64,000 nt of DNA. It comes from Dolomedes plantarius. Lineage: Eukaryota; Arthropoda; Arachnida; Araneae; Dolomedidae. The translations under genes and the position numbers were made by a program. The stretch's first letter is position 1, and each line of letters starts with the position of its first letter. This document shows, piece by piece, positions 49,376 to 60,040 of the stretch. Below the pieces are notes generated by a model. It had not been told where the DNA came from and did no database searches. It saw nothing but the letters and a program-made list of their open reading frames with translations. The DNA lies in assembly GCA_907164885.2 (NCBI GenBank), contig OU015490.1, positions 205,806,481-205,870,480 of the forward strand, given 5' to 3'.

Positions 49376-50183
49376 TGTGTATTTCTTTATTATATTGTCT
49401 TCTCTCCTGTACTCCGAACTGGAGATTTTGTCTACTGAGGCCCCAGGAACATAAACAACACTACTTGTAGCATTAAGTAATAATAAAAATTTTAGTCAAA
49501 GAACTTAATGTGTAAATTTTCTGTACTTTAAGATTTTAGTTTGAATTGTTTTAACATGAAACATTTGTTGTTATATGGTGATATTTCCTCCTAATAAGCC
49601 GTCAAGAAACCAAAATGTAACCACTACATATACTTAGTGGTTAAATCATTGATTCTTTTCAAGTGCCACAAATCTGTTTCGTTATTCGTTAATTTTCAAT
49701 TCAATTTTATGCTAATTGCTATGACACATACCTGAGTAGGGGATAGGGGTCATGGGAACCTTTGGAAACACTTACGGGAATAAAAGTATTCTTAAGAACC
49801 GCACTATAATAAAAGGATGGTTGAATGTTTCGAACTTATTAATTGTTCATCGTCTAGCTATGAGTCGTGATTTTCCTTATGACGCTTTTGTGAATATTCC
49901 ATAGTCATAATCCCACCTGAATTATTGATTAGTTCAAAACATGTTGCTATACTTTTATTATACTGCGGTTATTAACATATCTTTTGTTTCTCTCGTGTCT
50001 ACTGATTAGGAAATGGGAAAAATTGTAGGCTGTGGTCTACATCGTAAGCCACCTGATAATTAGGGGTTAACACACCTTTTTTCCCGTTACACCGTTACAA
50101 TAAATTGGTAATTATTCATTCAGTAATTATAGTTTAATTTGGGTAATATCCTAATCAATATTCTAAAGTAAACGTTTCTCTGT
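49376..50183. other. AT-rich spacer without supported feature
   Basis: No ORF above 60 codons and no clear repeat. Confidence 0.5.
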
Positions 50184-50800
50184 GATTGAAGATTTATTAA
50201 GACTACTTCTAGAGGTAATAAAAAATCAACATTCATCTAAACTTAAAAGCAATATCTAGAAATTCTATAACACTTTCCATACATAATATGACAATTAAAG
50301 GCAAAGTAATTCATATGAATAGCTTAAAAACATATAAAACCTTTTGAACTAAATGCAAAACTTATAAACACAATGCAATTTAAAAAGTAATTGTGCTCGC
50401 CAAACAGTTATCTTTTTCCTCATAGACTATTCACAACAAACAAAAAAGGCTTATATATATATATATATTCCCTATACTTCAAAGCGAGTAATATTATGAT
50501 TACTTTTTATTAAATTTTCGTCTGTAATTGAGAAATTATTAACACCACTTCGGAAGGTAACACCCCCCGCCAAGAAAAGGAAACACTTATCTGACCTCAA
50601 AAGCAATATCTAGAATTTCTATGACGCCTTCCATGTGAAATATGACAAATAAAGCAAAGGCAATTCATATGAATGGCTTAAATATATATAAGAAACTTTC
50701 AAACTAAACGCAAAACTTATAAACACAATGCAATTTATAAAGACATTGTGTTCGCCAAACAGTTTTCTTTTTCCTCACAAACTTTTCCTTCACAACATAC
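50184..50800. repeat. Tandem duplication, period ~343
   Basis: AAAAGCAATATCTAGAAATTCTAT, CAATTCATATGAATGGCTTA, ACTTATAAACACAATGCAATTT and CGCCAAACAGTT occur in both halves. The region continues into a diverged third copy of the 35.5/41.7-kb segment (50800-50960). Confidence 0.78.
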
Positions 50801-51182
50801 AAAAGAGGTTTTTACAGAAAATCTACTAAATGAGTGGGAGATACAATCGATTCTTTGAAATAGTGGAAGAATGTGTCACTAATGACCGCCAAAAGTACTT
50901 TTATACCGCAGACACGTAATTATCCTTACATTTTCTTGCCGGTTTCCTACTGAACCTCATGTAAGGATAACGATGTCGAGTCTTACGCCGTAGATAATCT
51001 TATTTTCGAAAACTACGTGGAATATTTTTCTTGACATATATAGAGAATTATTGATATTTCTCTGTAGATTAAATGATATATTTTTTTAATGATATGACTG
51101 TGAAAAGTATAGAGTTGAGTAACCTGATTGTGAAAGAGTAAGAAGGTATGAGCTTGAGAGTATGCACTTTTGTTAAAGTTAA

Positions 51183-51950
51183 GGCTGCTGTGTATTAACG
51201 TTATTGGATTAGCTCACCTCCGTGTTAACATATGGAGAAAATGTGTCCAAGGATTGCCGACTTGGATTTATAGATTTTATTCTAAATTGTAATACAGTAA
51301 GATATTTTACACCTGGAACAATTTCCGTTTTTAAAAAAATGCAAATAATATATTAACTCTTCAACAATCACAAAATTTTCAAGAAAACGGTAATAAACTG
51401 CCTATTTTTTCCAGAGGATTCCATTTATTTCTTGATCTGCTACATCTAGTTTTTAAAAAAATCATCCCGAATTACATTATAAATTGTCTGGTGTTGCCAT
51501 CTGGTATGTAAAATAAGAAATAAAACATTTTCAGGGTAAATGAAATGGATTGTTTTAATCTTTTTAGTGCGTTACTTTTAAACAATCCAGCCCGGAAATA
51601 TCAAGGGCACGAGATATTGAAAGAGAAATCTCACCCCGAAATTTTTACGGGAGCGAGAAGGAAGGGGCTAAAAAATAAATTATTTGGCGAAAAATTCTGG
51701 TATAGCGTGTTTTAAACGCTTCTAAATTCCTTTGGTGGGCGAAATTTATAAAATGAAACTCTTTGCAAAGTGCAGAAAAGTTCAGGAGCTATTTGTAAAT
51801 ACCATTTTGGTATTTACTAATCAGGAGCTATTTGTATATACCATTGAATGAATTATCAACATTTATATACCTAGCAGTAAAGAGTAAACAAATTTTCTCC
51901 ATAGGTTAACATTGAGGTTCGCGAATCTTAAAGAATTAGTATACAGCAAT
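51183..51950. mobile_element. TTAA-type MITE, copy 3, enlarged
   Basis: TTAA at 51179-51182, then GGCTGCTGTGTATTAACG. The right end ...GAATTAGTATACAGCAATTG is its inverted counterpart, with the right TTAA eroded. It keeps CCTTTGGTGGGCGAAATTTAT like copy 2, but the centre is about 350 bp longer. Confidence 0.65.
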
Positions 51951-52299
51951 TGGAACACAATTTGGGGATAGTCTGCTGCGTTGGGGAAAAACAAAACTAT
52001 TTGTCAAAGAACTAGACATTGCGTACATCTACAGATAATAAAAACATATTATTTTCTCATTATTAGAAGTTATAAGTGAATCCATTGATTCGTTACACTT
52101 TCTAACCTGAAATAAAAGGTGTGGATATCCGTAACTTATATACAGACGCTTCTCTTCAGATAATAGTATATTTTCTTTAGAAAATCCCTTGAAGTCACTA
52201 TGTATGCCACTTGATAAAAGTTAGAACTTCGGAATTATTCAAAGGATGAATAAACTAGTTTTGTCCATCTGATAAAAATATTACTTATTGAAGGAAAAT

Positions 52300-52630
52300 A
52301 TCTCATTCCTCCATAGCGGTCCTTCAGAAAGGAAAATTTCAGACGCTAAAACCATCCATTCATCCGTAACTCGCGAGTTATAATTTTGGCATCGTTCCAA
52401 AGTCAGTCTGTATCGTTTCAACAAGAATTAAACAGTTAAACAGAAAAGTACCAAAATCCGTTAAATTTTTTACATACAAATATGTATATATATACATACG
52501 TACATAGATATAGATACATATGTACATAACACATACATACATATACACATACAAATGAGGTAAGCAACGATAAGTAATCCTACCTTAATAACCCGCGGTA
52601 ATTTCGTTTGAAGAGACTACCTGATTTCTT
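52300..52630 (-). repeat. Dispersed repeat shared with 59226-59420
   Basis: On the minus strand, GGTAGTCTCTTCAAACGAAA...TATCGTTGCTTACC (52625-52559) matches 59227-59291 at about 90%. GTTTTAGCGTCTGAAATTTT...GGACCGCTATGGAGGAA matches 59354-59415. The spacer here contains a TACA-type microsatellite (52480-52557). Confidence 0.75.
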
Positions 52631-52634
52631 TTTT

Positions 52635-53060
52635 TTCTTGATTCCCTTCACAGCAATCATCGCATTAGCCTTCACCTCTTCTACACTTGAATAGCGGTTC
52701 TCTTTCAAGACATTTTTATGGTTTGGAAAAAAAGAATCACAAGGTCCAAGATCGGGTGATTAAGGAGGTAGTCACAAGTCCGGTCATTTCTTTCTGATGG
52801 TCTCACTGGGATCCCGATATTGCCTTGTACATTACGTTATTTGCAATAAGTCCTGCAGGCATAAACTCAAAATGAATGACACCTCTGTGATCAAAAACTA
52901 TTCCAGCACGACCTTGCCTTTGGATTTGTCTATCCGAATTTTGCATCCTCCGGACATTGCATCATCATTTTCCAGTGAATCGCGGTTATCTATAAACCGA
53001 TAAACCATTCAAAAATAATTACTCTTGATCACGCTTTGTGACGAAAGCTTTATTTATCGT
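52635..53060 (-). pseudogene. mariner-type (DD34D) transposase remnant
   Basis: Minus strand: GIVFDHRGVIHFEFMPAGLI, then after a deletion SPDLGPCDSFFPNHKNVLK and SSVEEVKANAMIAVKG. The S-P-D-L-x-P-C-D motif carries the third catalytic Asp of mariner transposases. The second Asp (normally in an HxDNAxxH motif) and most of the HTH are deleted. Stops and shifts throughout; inactive. Confidence 0.72.
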
Positions 53061-53174
53061 TTCTACAGTCTCCGATGCATTCTTTCCTACTAAAAATCAT
53101 AATTTTAAGGTTGACATCTGTTCAAATTGTGACATTTTCAAAGCCCGCCTTTTAAATTTTACTTGCCTGTTTTA

Positions 53175-54699
53175 CACTCATGTCCATAAATTAAGGATAA
53201 TGCTAGCTCCGGCAAATAAAGGTTCAGAAATAAAACAAACATGACTTATTCATAAAGCCCATTTATTAAACAAAAGATAAAGAACCAAAAAAATGGTGTA
53301 TGTATGATACCAATCATAAAAACTACGATTTTTGCTCCTTGGAGTAATTGTAAAAAATATCTCCTTTACAAAAACTTAATATTACATTGTTGCTATGATG
53401 GTTAATACGTTGCATATCGCAGGCGATGAAATACAGTCCGTACAACGCCTAGGCATGCTGAGTATCAAGTTATCGAGCTGATCTTGGGGAAGATTACTCC
53501 ACTCAGCAAGCAATGCTCTCCCAAGTTCCGATACACATGTAGGAAGTGGTTGACGGGCTGCAACTCGTCGGCCAAGCATGTCCCACACATGCTCTATCGG
53601 ATTCAACACAGGTGAGAATGCTGGCCATTACATACGGTTGACATCCTCAGATTGAAGGCATTCGTTTACGATGTTTGCTCCGTGAGGACGGGCGTTGTCA
53701 TCCACAAACACAAATTCTGCGCCCATGCCACTCTTACACAAACGTGCATGTTGTTCCAGAATGATGTCCCGATAAATTTCGCCGTTCATGGTTTCAATTT
53801 GAACATGCAGATTTGTTCTGGAGCCCAGTATATTTCCACCCCAAACTAGAAATCCTGCATCACCGTAACGGTGTCGTTCAATGCAGTTGTCTTGTTGGAA
53901 ACAGGTACCTGGCGTTCTTCATAAGAAAGTCTGACGTCAATCAGACTGCAAGCTAAACTCGTCGGAAAACATCACACAACCCCACTGTGACGATGTCCAT
54001 ATTGCATGTTCTCTCCTCCAGTCTAATCGCTGCCGACAGTTAGTTGCCGTGAGCGGAACACGTCTGACAGGCTTGCGAGCTTATAGATCAATATTTCCCA
54101 ACAATCAATATTTCAACAATCAACAGATCAATATTTCTGTACACGGTTTGCCTTGAAACCGTGGTACCCGTGGCTGCAGATAGCTGACGATACAGGTCGA
54201 ATGCTGTTTTCCGTCTCCTTCTTTTGGCCGTTACTGCCAAATACCGGTCTTCATTCGGCGTTGTAACTCGGGGGCGACCTGCACTGTAACGTCTACTGAC
54301 ATTTCATCATCTTGGAATCGTTGCCAAAGCCTAGAGATGACACTTTGGGAAATTCCAAGTACCTCGGATACTTCCATCTGTGTACGCCCACATTCCAGGC
54401 GGCTGATAATTCTACCACGTAAAAAATCATCCACGAGCGTCCTCTGTGTCCTAACTATTTGGTTATATTACTGAGCGGCTTAGAGAACGCTTGTGAAATT
54501 TATTTCTTTGCCACCATTCTTTATATACCCCTCTCTTACACTCTCGTCATTGTGACATAGTATCGGGGTCTTCTGGTGGCTTCCTATAATTTGCAAATTA
54601 TGCAAGAAGATTTGTGTGATAATTTTACAGGTGAAATTTTTACTTTAGAGTTCGATTTCGGTGTGATTCTGAATAATCATTAATTTATGGACATGAGTG
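53175..54699 (-). mobile_element. Tc1 transposon, complete but inactive (1525 bp)
   Basis: TA at 53173-53174 and 54700-54701. Perfect 20-bp inverted ends CACTCATGTCCATAAATTAA at both sides. Encloses one transposase pseudogene on the minus strand. Confidence 0.93.
53382..54434 (-). pseudogene. Tc1-type transposase pseudogene (DD34E)
   Basis: Begins MDDFLRGRIISRLECGRTQM with HTH residues SEVLGISQSVISRLWQRFQD, then a frameshift. Around 53970 MFSDEFSLQSD (first Asp) lacks the Arg and one Ser of the usual SDESRF, and a stop follows. FVDDNARPHGANIVNECLQS holds the second Asp. A stop replaces the residue before WPAFSPVLNPIEH, where the usual DLNPIE has Val for the non-catalytic Asp while the Glu remains. 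I count 34 residues from second Asp to Glu. The C-terminus MLGRRVAARQPLPTCVSELG runs to 53382. At least one shift and three stops. Confidence 0.87.
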
Positions 54700-54701
54700 T
54701 A

Positions 54702-55880
54702 CTTGCTTTTGCGCATTGCCCATAACCGAAATCAATCGATTTTGGGTTATGGGCATGCGCAACAAGAAAACTATCTAGCGGAAAATATTAATACTATTAT
54801 CAGGCTCCATAATAATATATATAGATTTTACAGTTTGTTTCATGTTTTGTTATTTTAAATTAATTAGTCCTGGAACTTTTGATCCTACCCTGTATTTTAG
54901 ATGGTGTTATGAAAATAATGAATATGATTAACTCATCAGAAACGAATGAGAAACCACCATATTAGAATATTCATCCCCAAAATGTAATCGCCAAATTTAC
55001 TGTCACAGGATATATGACTTCTCCCATTAAGGACGTTAAATGCAAAAGCAATAAACAAGAGCTTGGAATTAATATTGATTTAATGCTCGTACCAAATTAT
55101 TAAATTTCAAAACGAAACCTGTAAGAGAGAATTGATGAACTGGGATACAATTCAATCAAACATGAAACGAATCTCAACAAATTTGAATTTTTCAAAATGA
55201 CGTACGATACGACTACAAAAACTGGTTACTCTAAGTTCAGGCTTGCAATATCTAGTCATTGGAACGGAAATTTCGCCAAGTTGCCAGATACCGTCAAAAG
55301 GTTTGCGGTTTTGGAAATGCGCTCCGGCACCTGATACTATTCCTCAACCATTAACAAGTTCGATGAAGCTAAAATATTTCGCAACTAAGTTTGTTGTAAA
55401 TGTCTATGCACAATTTTTCCACATCTTTTCATTCCATATCTCAAACTGTTTATAGTGTGTAAATTTTTTGCTGTAGAACAGTATACCATTACTATTTTAA
55501 CTGTATTTGCAACTATACCCTGAGAGATCTTGGCTCAAAAAGTAAGCATAAAATCATTATAAAATTTAATATGAAATATAATATTGGATGATATTTTAAT
55601 CAGTTTTTTAATATTCTTCTATTTTCGGAACTATTGCTTGCGGGGTATGAAATAAATTTTAGTCGCAAGTATATTTGCTTTTATTTAATGTTGAGGTCTT
55701 CAGAATTATATTTTTTGCATCGTATTTCGTGAAGAATTGAGAAATAAATTTTTACGTTACACGAACATTATAAAACATTAATTCATTGATTATAATTTCA
55801 GATAATTCATACTATCTGACGCAAATTCAAACTTTCCTGTCGCGTTTTCGAATACGACTAATAGATTAATTCTGCCGACT
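54702..55880. other. AT-rich spacer without recognisable gene
   Basis: A 28-bp near-palindrome with ACCGAAATCAATCGATTTTGGGT lies at about 54722-54750. A 70-codon ORF at 55243-55455 shows no motif. Otherwise nothing supported. Confidence 0.45.
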
Positions 55881-55885
55881 ATTGC

Positions 55886-56172
55886 AATGTGGCAGGACAT
55901 TAGCCTGCAATAACGAGGAACGGTTTCGAATCCCGCATAAGGCATGGTTGTAATAGTGGGGAAAAATCAGTCTTCTGTCTGCAATGAAGAACGTCACCAC
56001 CACTCCTTGTTCCACCTATAGGAGCTGCAGTTTACAGTCCATCGGCAGTGTGCATCATTTGAGAATTTAAAAAAAAAAAAACGCATGCTTCTATGTCCTG
56101 TTTCATCTCCTGTGAATGCTGGACAGTGATCTCGTAGCGTGAGCACCAGCGACGTTTAGAAAGAACAACAAC
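55886..56172 (+). repeat. tRNA-derived SINE, second family
   Basis: The head has TGTGGCAGGACATTAGCC (A-box region) and B box GGTTTCGAATCCC (55922-55934). Body AGTCTTCTGTCTGCAATGAA and CAGTCCATCGGCAG; tail GAACAACAACAT. Related to the fragment at 48769. Confidence 0.72.
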
Positions 56173-56630
56173 ATATTAATTCCCATTTTCTCACAATATA
56201 AATTGCTTGAGGGTAGACGGCGTTGCTCCTCCACCTCCTAGGTAAACATTAATGAACCCAGTGTTTTTCCCTTTCAACTGTGACTTCCATTAGTGTTCTT
56301 GGCTGTAGGAAACCTTTAACTTAACCATATTAGCTTCAGAATTTTCTCCCACAACATTCTGTAAACTCCATAACTCCTGCCCACAAGTCTAGCTATCACT
56401 ATTTTCTGACAGAAATGTGGATGGCCTAATTTCAGGTAGTTTTTCGCATAAATTCAAACTGCTACTGTATATAGACAGCTTTAAGCTTCAATTGTTTCTC
56501 GCCAGAAAGTTTCAATGAATCCTATTACCCAGCCTTTGATTCGTTTGAAACTTGATCCCTCTGTGTGCTTGGAGGAATGCAAAAATTAGCTGATAACTTG
56601 ATCCATCTGTTTGGCACACCCACTGACATA
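56173..56630. other. Left flank of the P-like element
   Basis: Somewhat less AT-rich than average, no ORF I can support. Removing the P-like element joins 56630 to 58706 (see 58706-59095). Confidence 0.4.
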
Positions 56631-57511
56631 CGTCCTACCATGAAGCTACAGAAGGAGGCGCAGCTCAGTGTTAAAAATGTGTCTCCCTTTTTGTCGCCGC
56701 CACTAGAGGGCGCTCGCGTGCTCTGTACGGCGGCTTAGACACGGACAACCATATGCTTTAATATGGATTTTTCGTATTTTTCCTAGCGAAAACAAGTTGT
56801 TTTATTTTAGTGCGTATTTAATATGAATTTATTTATTCAATTTAACAATTTTTTATTTTCATTCAAAATCTTTATTTCAAATGTTTTTTTTTGCTACAAT
56901 TCAATAAAATTCTTAAAGGAAATGAGTAAATAAACTTTTTCAGAATAATTGTGTATTGGTTTCAGAATAAATTAGTTCAGAATTTTGTAATAATTTAATA
57001 ATTAAGGAAATGAAATTACAGAAAAGAATTGTGAAGAAAGTTTTTTATCATTGTTCATAATCTCTTATGGAAAAAAAATGTGAGAAATAATACTGATTAA
57101 CCAAAACACACACGCACACATAGTAGAAAAGCAACATTTTCTATCAATCACAAATAAATTCTTATCAGGACTAATAAAATAGGAAGTCAATGCAGTATTT
57201 AATCAGACAATACTTTAAAATATCTTCCTTTGGAAAAAAAATCAGTCAAAGCATCTGAGATTACACTTTTTAAAACCGGAGGTATAATCGTCAAGTTGGT
57301 AAATTACTGAATACAAATTTTTTCAGTGAATTAAAAAGAAAAAAACAAATAACTTTGACAAGGACAAATCAGGTATATGTTTGAATTTTCACAAAGTACG
57401 CATTTTATTGCATAAGCAGATTTTGTACGGAGATTTTGCATAAGCATTTATAGTAACAACATTGCTTATCATACAATGAAAACTTATTTACTAAGGGGTG
57501 TGGTCACTTTT

Positions 57512-58238
57512 ACGTACCTTTAAAAGTATCATTTTTAGACCAATGTTCGATTGTATGTACTACTCATGATTTAATCTTGATTTATATGAAATTTTTTGAG
57601 TAACTGCCTATAATATTGTTTATTATAGATGCAATTTTTCAAGGTAATTAATAAAAATGACTTTTTATGCATAAAAAGTGAATTTTTTTTTAAATCGAGC
57701 ATTTTGCAGTTAACTACTGTGCGCATTCTGTCAAAATAAATTATTAAGGTACATTAATAATTTTTTACTATATGTGATTACAATACTTCAGGCAACAATA
57801 TCCAGCAACATTATTCTAAAATATATTAAAACCTTTTAGTGCGTGCTATTTTTAATTAGAAATTTCAAAAATGACTGAGTAAAAGCTTATAAAAAATTCT
57901 TTAAAAATTAAAATATATTAAGGTTAAAAAATTTTGGTAGATTTTGTTGTCTAAAGTGGTGTAATCACATATAGTAAGCAATTATTAATGTAACTTAATA
58001 ATTTATTTTGATAGAATGCGCACAGCAATTGACTGCAAAATGCTCGATTTAAAAATAATATTCACTTTTTATGCATAAAAAATCATTTTATTTTTTTATT
58101 AATTACCTTGAAATATTGCATATATAATAAACAGTATTATAGGCAGTTACTCAAAAAATTTCTTGTAAATCAAGCAAAAATCATGAGTAGTACATACAAT
58201 CCAGCATAGGTCCAAAAATGATACTTTTAAGTACTTTA
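57512..58238. repeat. Internal palindrome of the P-like element, arms ~270 bp
   Basis: Left arm 57512-57780 and right arm 57961-58238 are reverse complements at roughly 85-90% by eye, with a ~180-bp loop. Shared blocks include TTGTATGTACTACTCATGAT, TTTTTTGAGTAACTGCCTATAAT, AATCGAGCATTTTGCAGT and AATAAATTATTAAG. Confidence 0.85.
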
Positions 58239-58409
58239 ACTAACTTACGTAATTTAACTAAACTTAATAGTGATTAAATTCAATATTATGGTTATTTCCA
58301 GCAGAACTTAAGATGTCTTAACTTTGCGTTCACTTAAAACACAGCAGCTGTACTTTTCTCTCATTATTATACATCTTATATTAACACAAAACAATAATAA
58401 TGTTCTTAC

Positions 58410-58522
58410 CTTAGGAGCAGCAAATATACTAGGATTTCTCTGTCCAGTTTCTTTATTTCTTTTTAAGGCTGATCTATAGCCAGTAGAACAACCCGGAGCA
58501 AAACATGTGTTTGGCAGATTTC
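58410..58522 (-). pseudogene. THAP zinc-finger exon of a P-type transposase (fragment)
   Basis: Minus strand, bounded by an acceptor (TTTATTCTGTGTGCAG before 58522) and a donor (CCTAAG|GTAAGA after 58410), both near consensus. It reads NLPNTCFAPGCSTGYRSALK, then RNKETGQRNPSIFAAPK. Cys-x4-Cys followed by SGY-like and Pro-rich spacing is the start of a THAP (C2CH) DNA-binding domain, found at the N-terminus of P-element transposases. The exons for the rest of THAP and the catalytic domain are absent. The exon stays open, so it may still be spliced into read-through transcripts. Confidence 0.7.
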
Positions 58523-58705
58523 TGCACACAGAATAAATTTTAAAATTTATAAAACAACTTTCACCACCACGCCGTATAACTCAATGTAAAATAGTCACTA
58601 CGCTTGCATGTCGTGCCCTCTACCGGTGAGCGACAACAATCGGTTCATTTTTCGAAAAATTCCCCATTGAAGCTTCCGCTCCTTCTGTAGCTTCATGCGT
58701 CCTAC

Positions 58706-59095
58706 ATTGCGGTTGCTCTCGCCTCTTGTACAAAAACGATCGATTATAAGCCGAGGCCCTCTATGAAGCATACTACCATCTGTAGCTGGATGGACTCGTC
58801 CCGCCGCTCGGAGGAAAATTCGTGAATCAATTCTGGCACGTGAAGGGGAATGGTTGCCCCTCCTTCTGGATTTGTAATTGAGATATCCCGCCCACTTCCA
58901 GCACATGCCCAGGTCACGCGTGGGGAAAATTGTGAAACCTAGTTTCACCGAGGCACCACATATTCTATTCAGCTTCAAGCCAGCCCACTCAGCTGCTTCC
59001 CAAGCGTGGGAAGATTTGTGAATGTCGCACAGTTTTCGAGGACCGTAGATTTGAATAGATGTTAGAACCGCCCCCCCCCCTGGCTGGCAAGACAT
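58706..59095 (-). CDS. Uncharacterised ORF truncated by the P-like insertion
   Basis: A frame starting with Met at 59095 (MSCQPGGGAVLTSIQIYGPR) stays open for about 130 codons to the P-element edge, in DNA distinctly richer in GC than its surroundings. Joining the flanks at the 8-bp duplication, it would stay open for about 33 more codons into 56630-56530. I recognise no domain and see no clear promoter. A C11 run at 59069-59079 lies inside it. It may be a host exon, a fragment of an unknown element, or chance. Confidence 0.25.
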
Positions 59096-59173
59096 CTGGT
59101 TTTAACATCGTGCACTTGTTTGCAAAGGTGTTATTTACCAATATCTTATCATTTATTTTTTTAAATTATCATA

Positions 59174-59560
59174 ATGGTAGTGAGTTGTGCTGCTTATGGA
59201 TGCACATACAGGTTCAAAAAAAATTCAGGTAGTCTCTTCTAACGAAACTACCGCGGGTTACTAACGTAGGATAACTTATCGTTGCTTACTTTTTTTATAC
59301 GGACCGTTATGGAGGAACGTAATCATCTGCCGCTCTTGATTTTCAACTCGCGACGACGGTTTTCACGTCTGAAATTTTGCTTTACCACGGACCGTTATGG
59401 AAGAACGTAATCCTACGTTAAAAGGATTTGATGTTGGCGTTGGCATGCATCGTTTTGCGAAAGATGAAAAACGACCGTGACTTATGGATTTGCGCAGTCA
59501 TAAGGCTCGACTGGAAATCAAAAACTGGCTCAAGAATCTGTTGAAAACAAATTTAAATGT
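59174..59560 (+). pseudogene. Second THAP domain fragment, interrupted
   Basis: MVVSCAAYGCTYRFKKNSG (59174-59230) has the first Cys-x4-Cys of a THAP domain. After ~200 bp of foreign repeat it resumes at about 59434 with GVGMHRFAKDEKRP. One frameshift later come LWICAVIRLDWKSKTGSRIC and a stop. The W, R, W and C positions follow THAP order. The intact gene would have been a P-element-type or THAP host protein; which one cannot be told. Confidence 0.7.
59226..59420 (+). repeat. Dispersed repeat interrupting the THAP fragment
   Basis: Matches 52300-52630 in inverted orientation. It contains the near repeat ACGGACCGTTATGGAGGAACGTAATC (about 59298 and 59387) and the opposed pair TAACGTAGGAT and ATCCTACGTTA. 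No target duplication is clear. Confidence 0.7.
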
Positions 59561-60040
59561 GTAAGTTCCCCCCCCCCCCCAAAAAAAAAAAAAAATGTTA
59601 CGGTGACGTAATCTAATATTTAAGCTAAGTTTGTAAGGATTGATAAAGTTGTGACTGTCAAGTCCTAGGTTTCATGTTTTTTTAGTATATCGGATATTGT
59701 GTGTATTGTTAGCCAGTGGTTCTCTCAAGATTGCAACATTAGGGTAGCCAAGTAAAAATAATTTGAATGAAATTCAATAAAATTCATCTGTTGATTATAA
59801 ATTTTTATTTAAAGAATAAAATCCAGTTTTCTTTTCTATTTAAATAGCTCTTGAATTACCTCAGTCATGGTTAAAGTATTCTCTCTGCGTAAATATAGGA
59901 AAGTCAGTCCACTGAATAGGGATTTATTCATGGTTTTTAAACAGATTTTTAATCCTTCTACTTTAAGGGAAGCCAGGATCCCTTGGTCCTCCTTTTGTGT
60001 GCGCCCCTGTTGTTATCTCTTTATGCACTCTATTCAAATA
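59561..60040. other. Spacer before the piggyBac element
   Basis: Contains C11-A13 at 59570-59594. No supported gene; a 69-codon ORF at 59867-60076 has no motif. Confidence 0.4.

Larger units (their letters stand above)
56639..58697. mobile_element. P-element-like transposon, copy 1 (2059 bp)
   Basis: The 8-bp target duplication CGTCCTAC lies at 56631-56638 and 58698-58705, the length made by P elements. The ends CATGAAGCTACAGAAGGAG and CTCCTTCTGTAGCTTCATG are perfect 19-bp inverted repeats. Subterminal sequence on both sides contains a TAGAGGGC(G/A)C motif. The only coding piece is a THAP-type exon near the right end, read inward; the rest is non-coding with a large internal palindrome (57512-58238). 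It is therefore non-autonomous. A near-identical copy starts at 62282. Confidence 0.9.
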
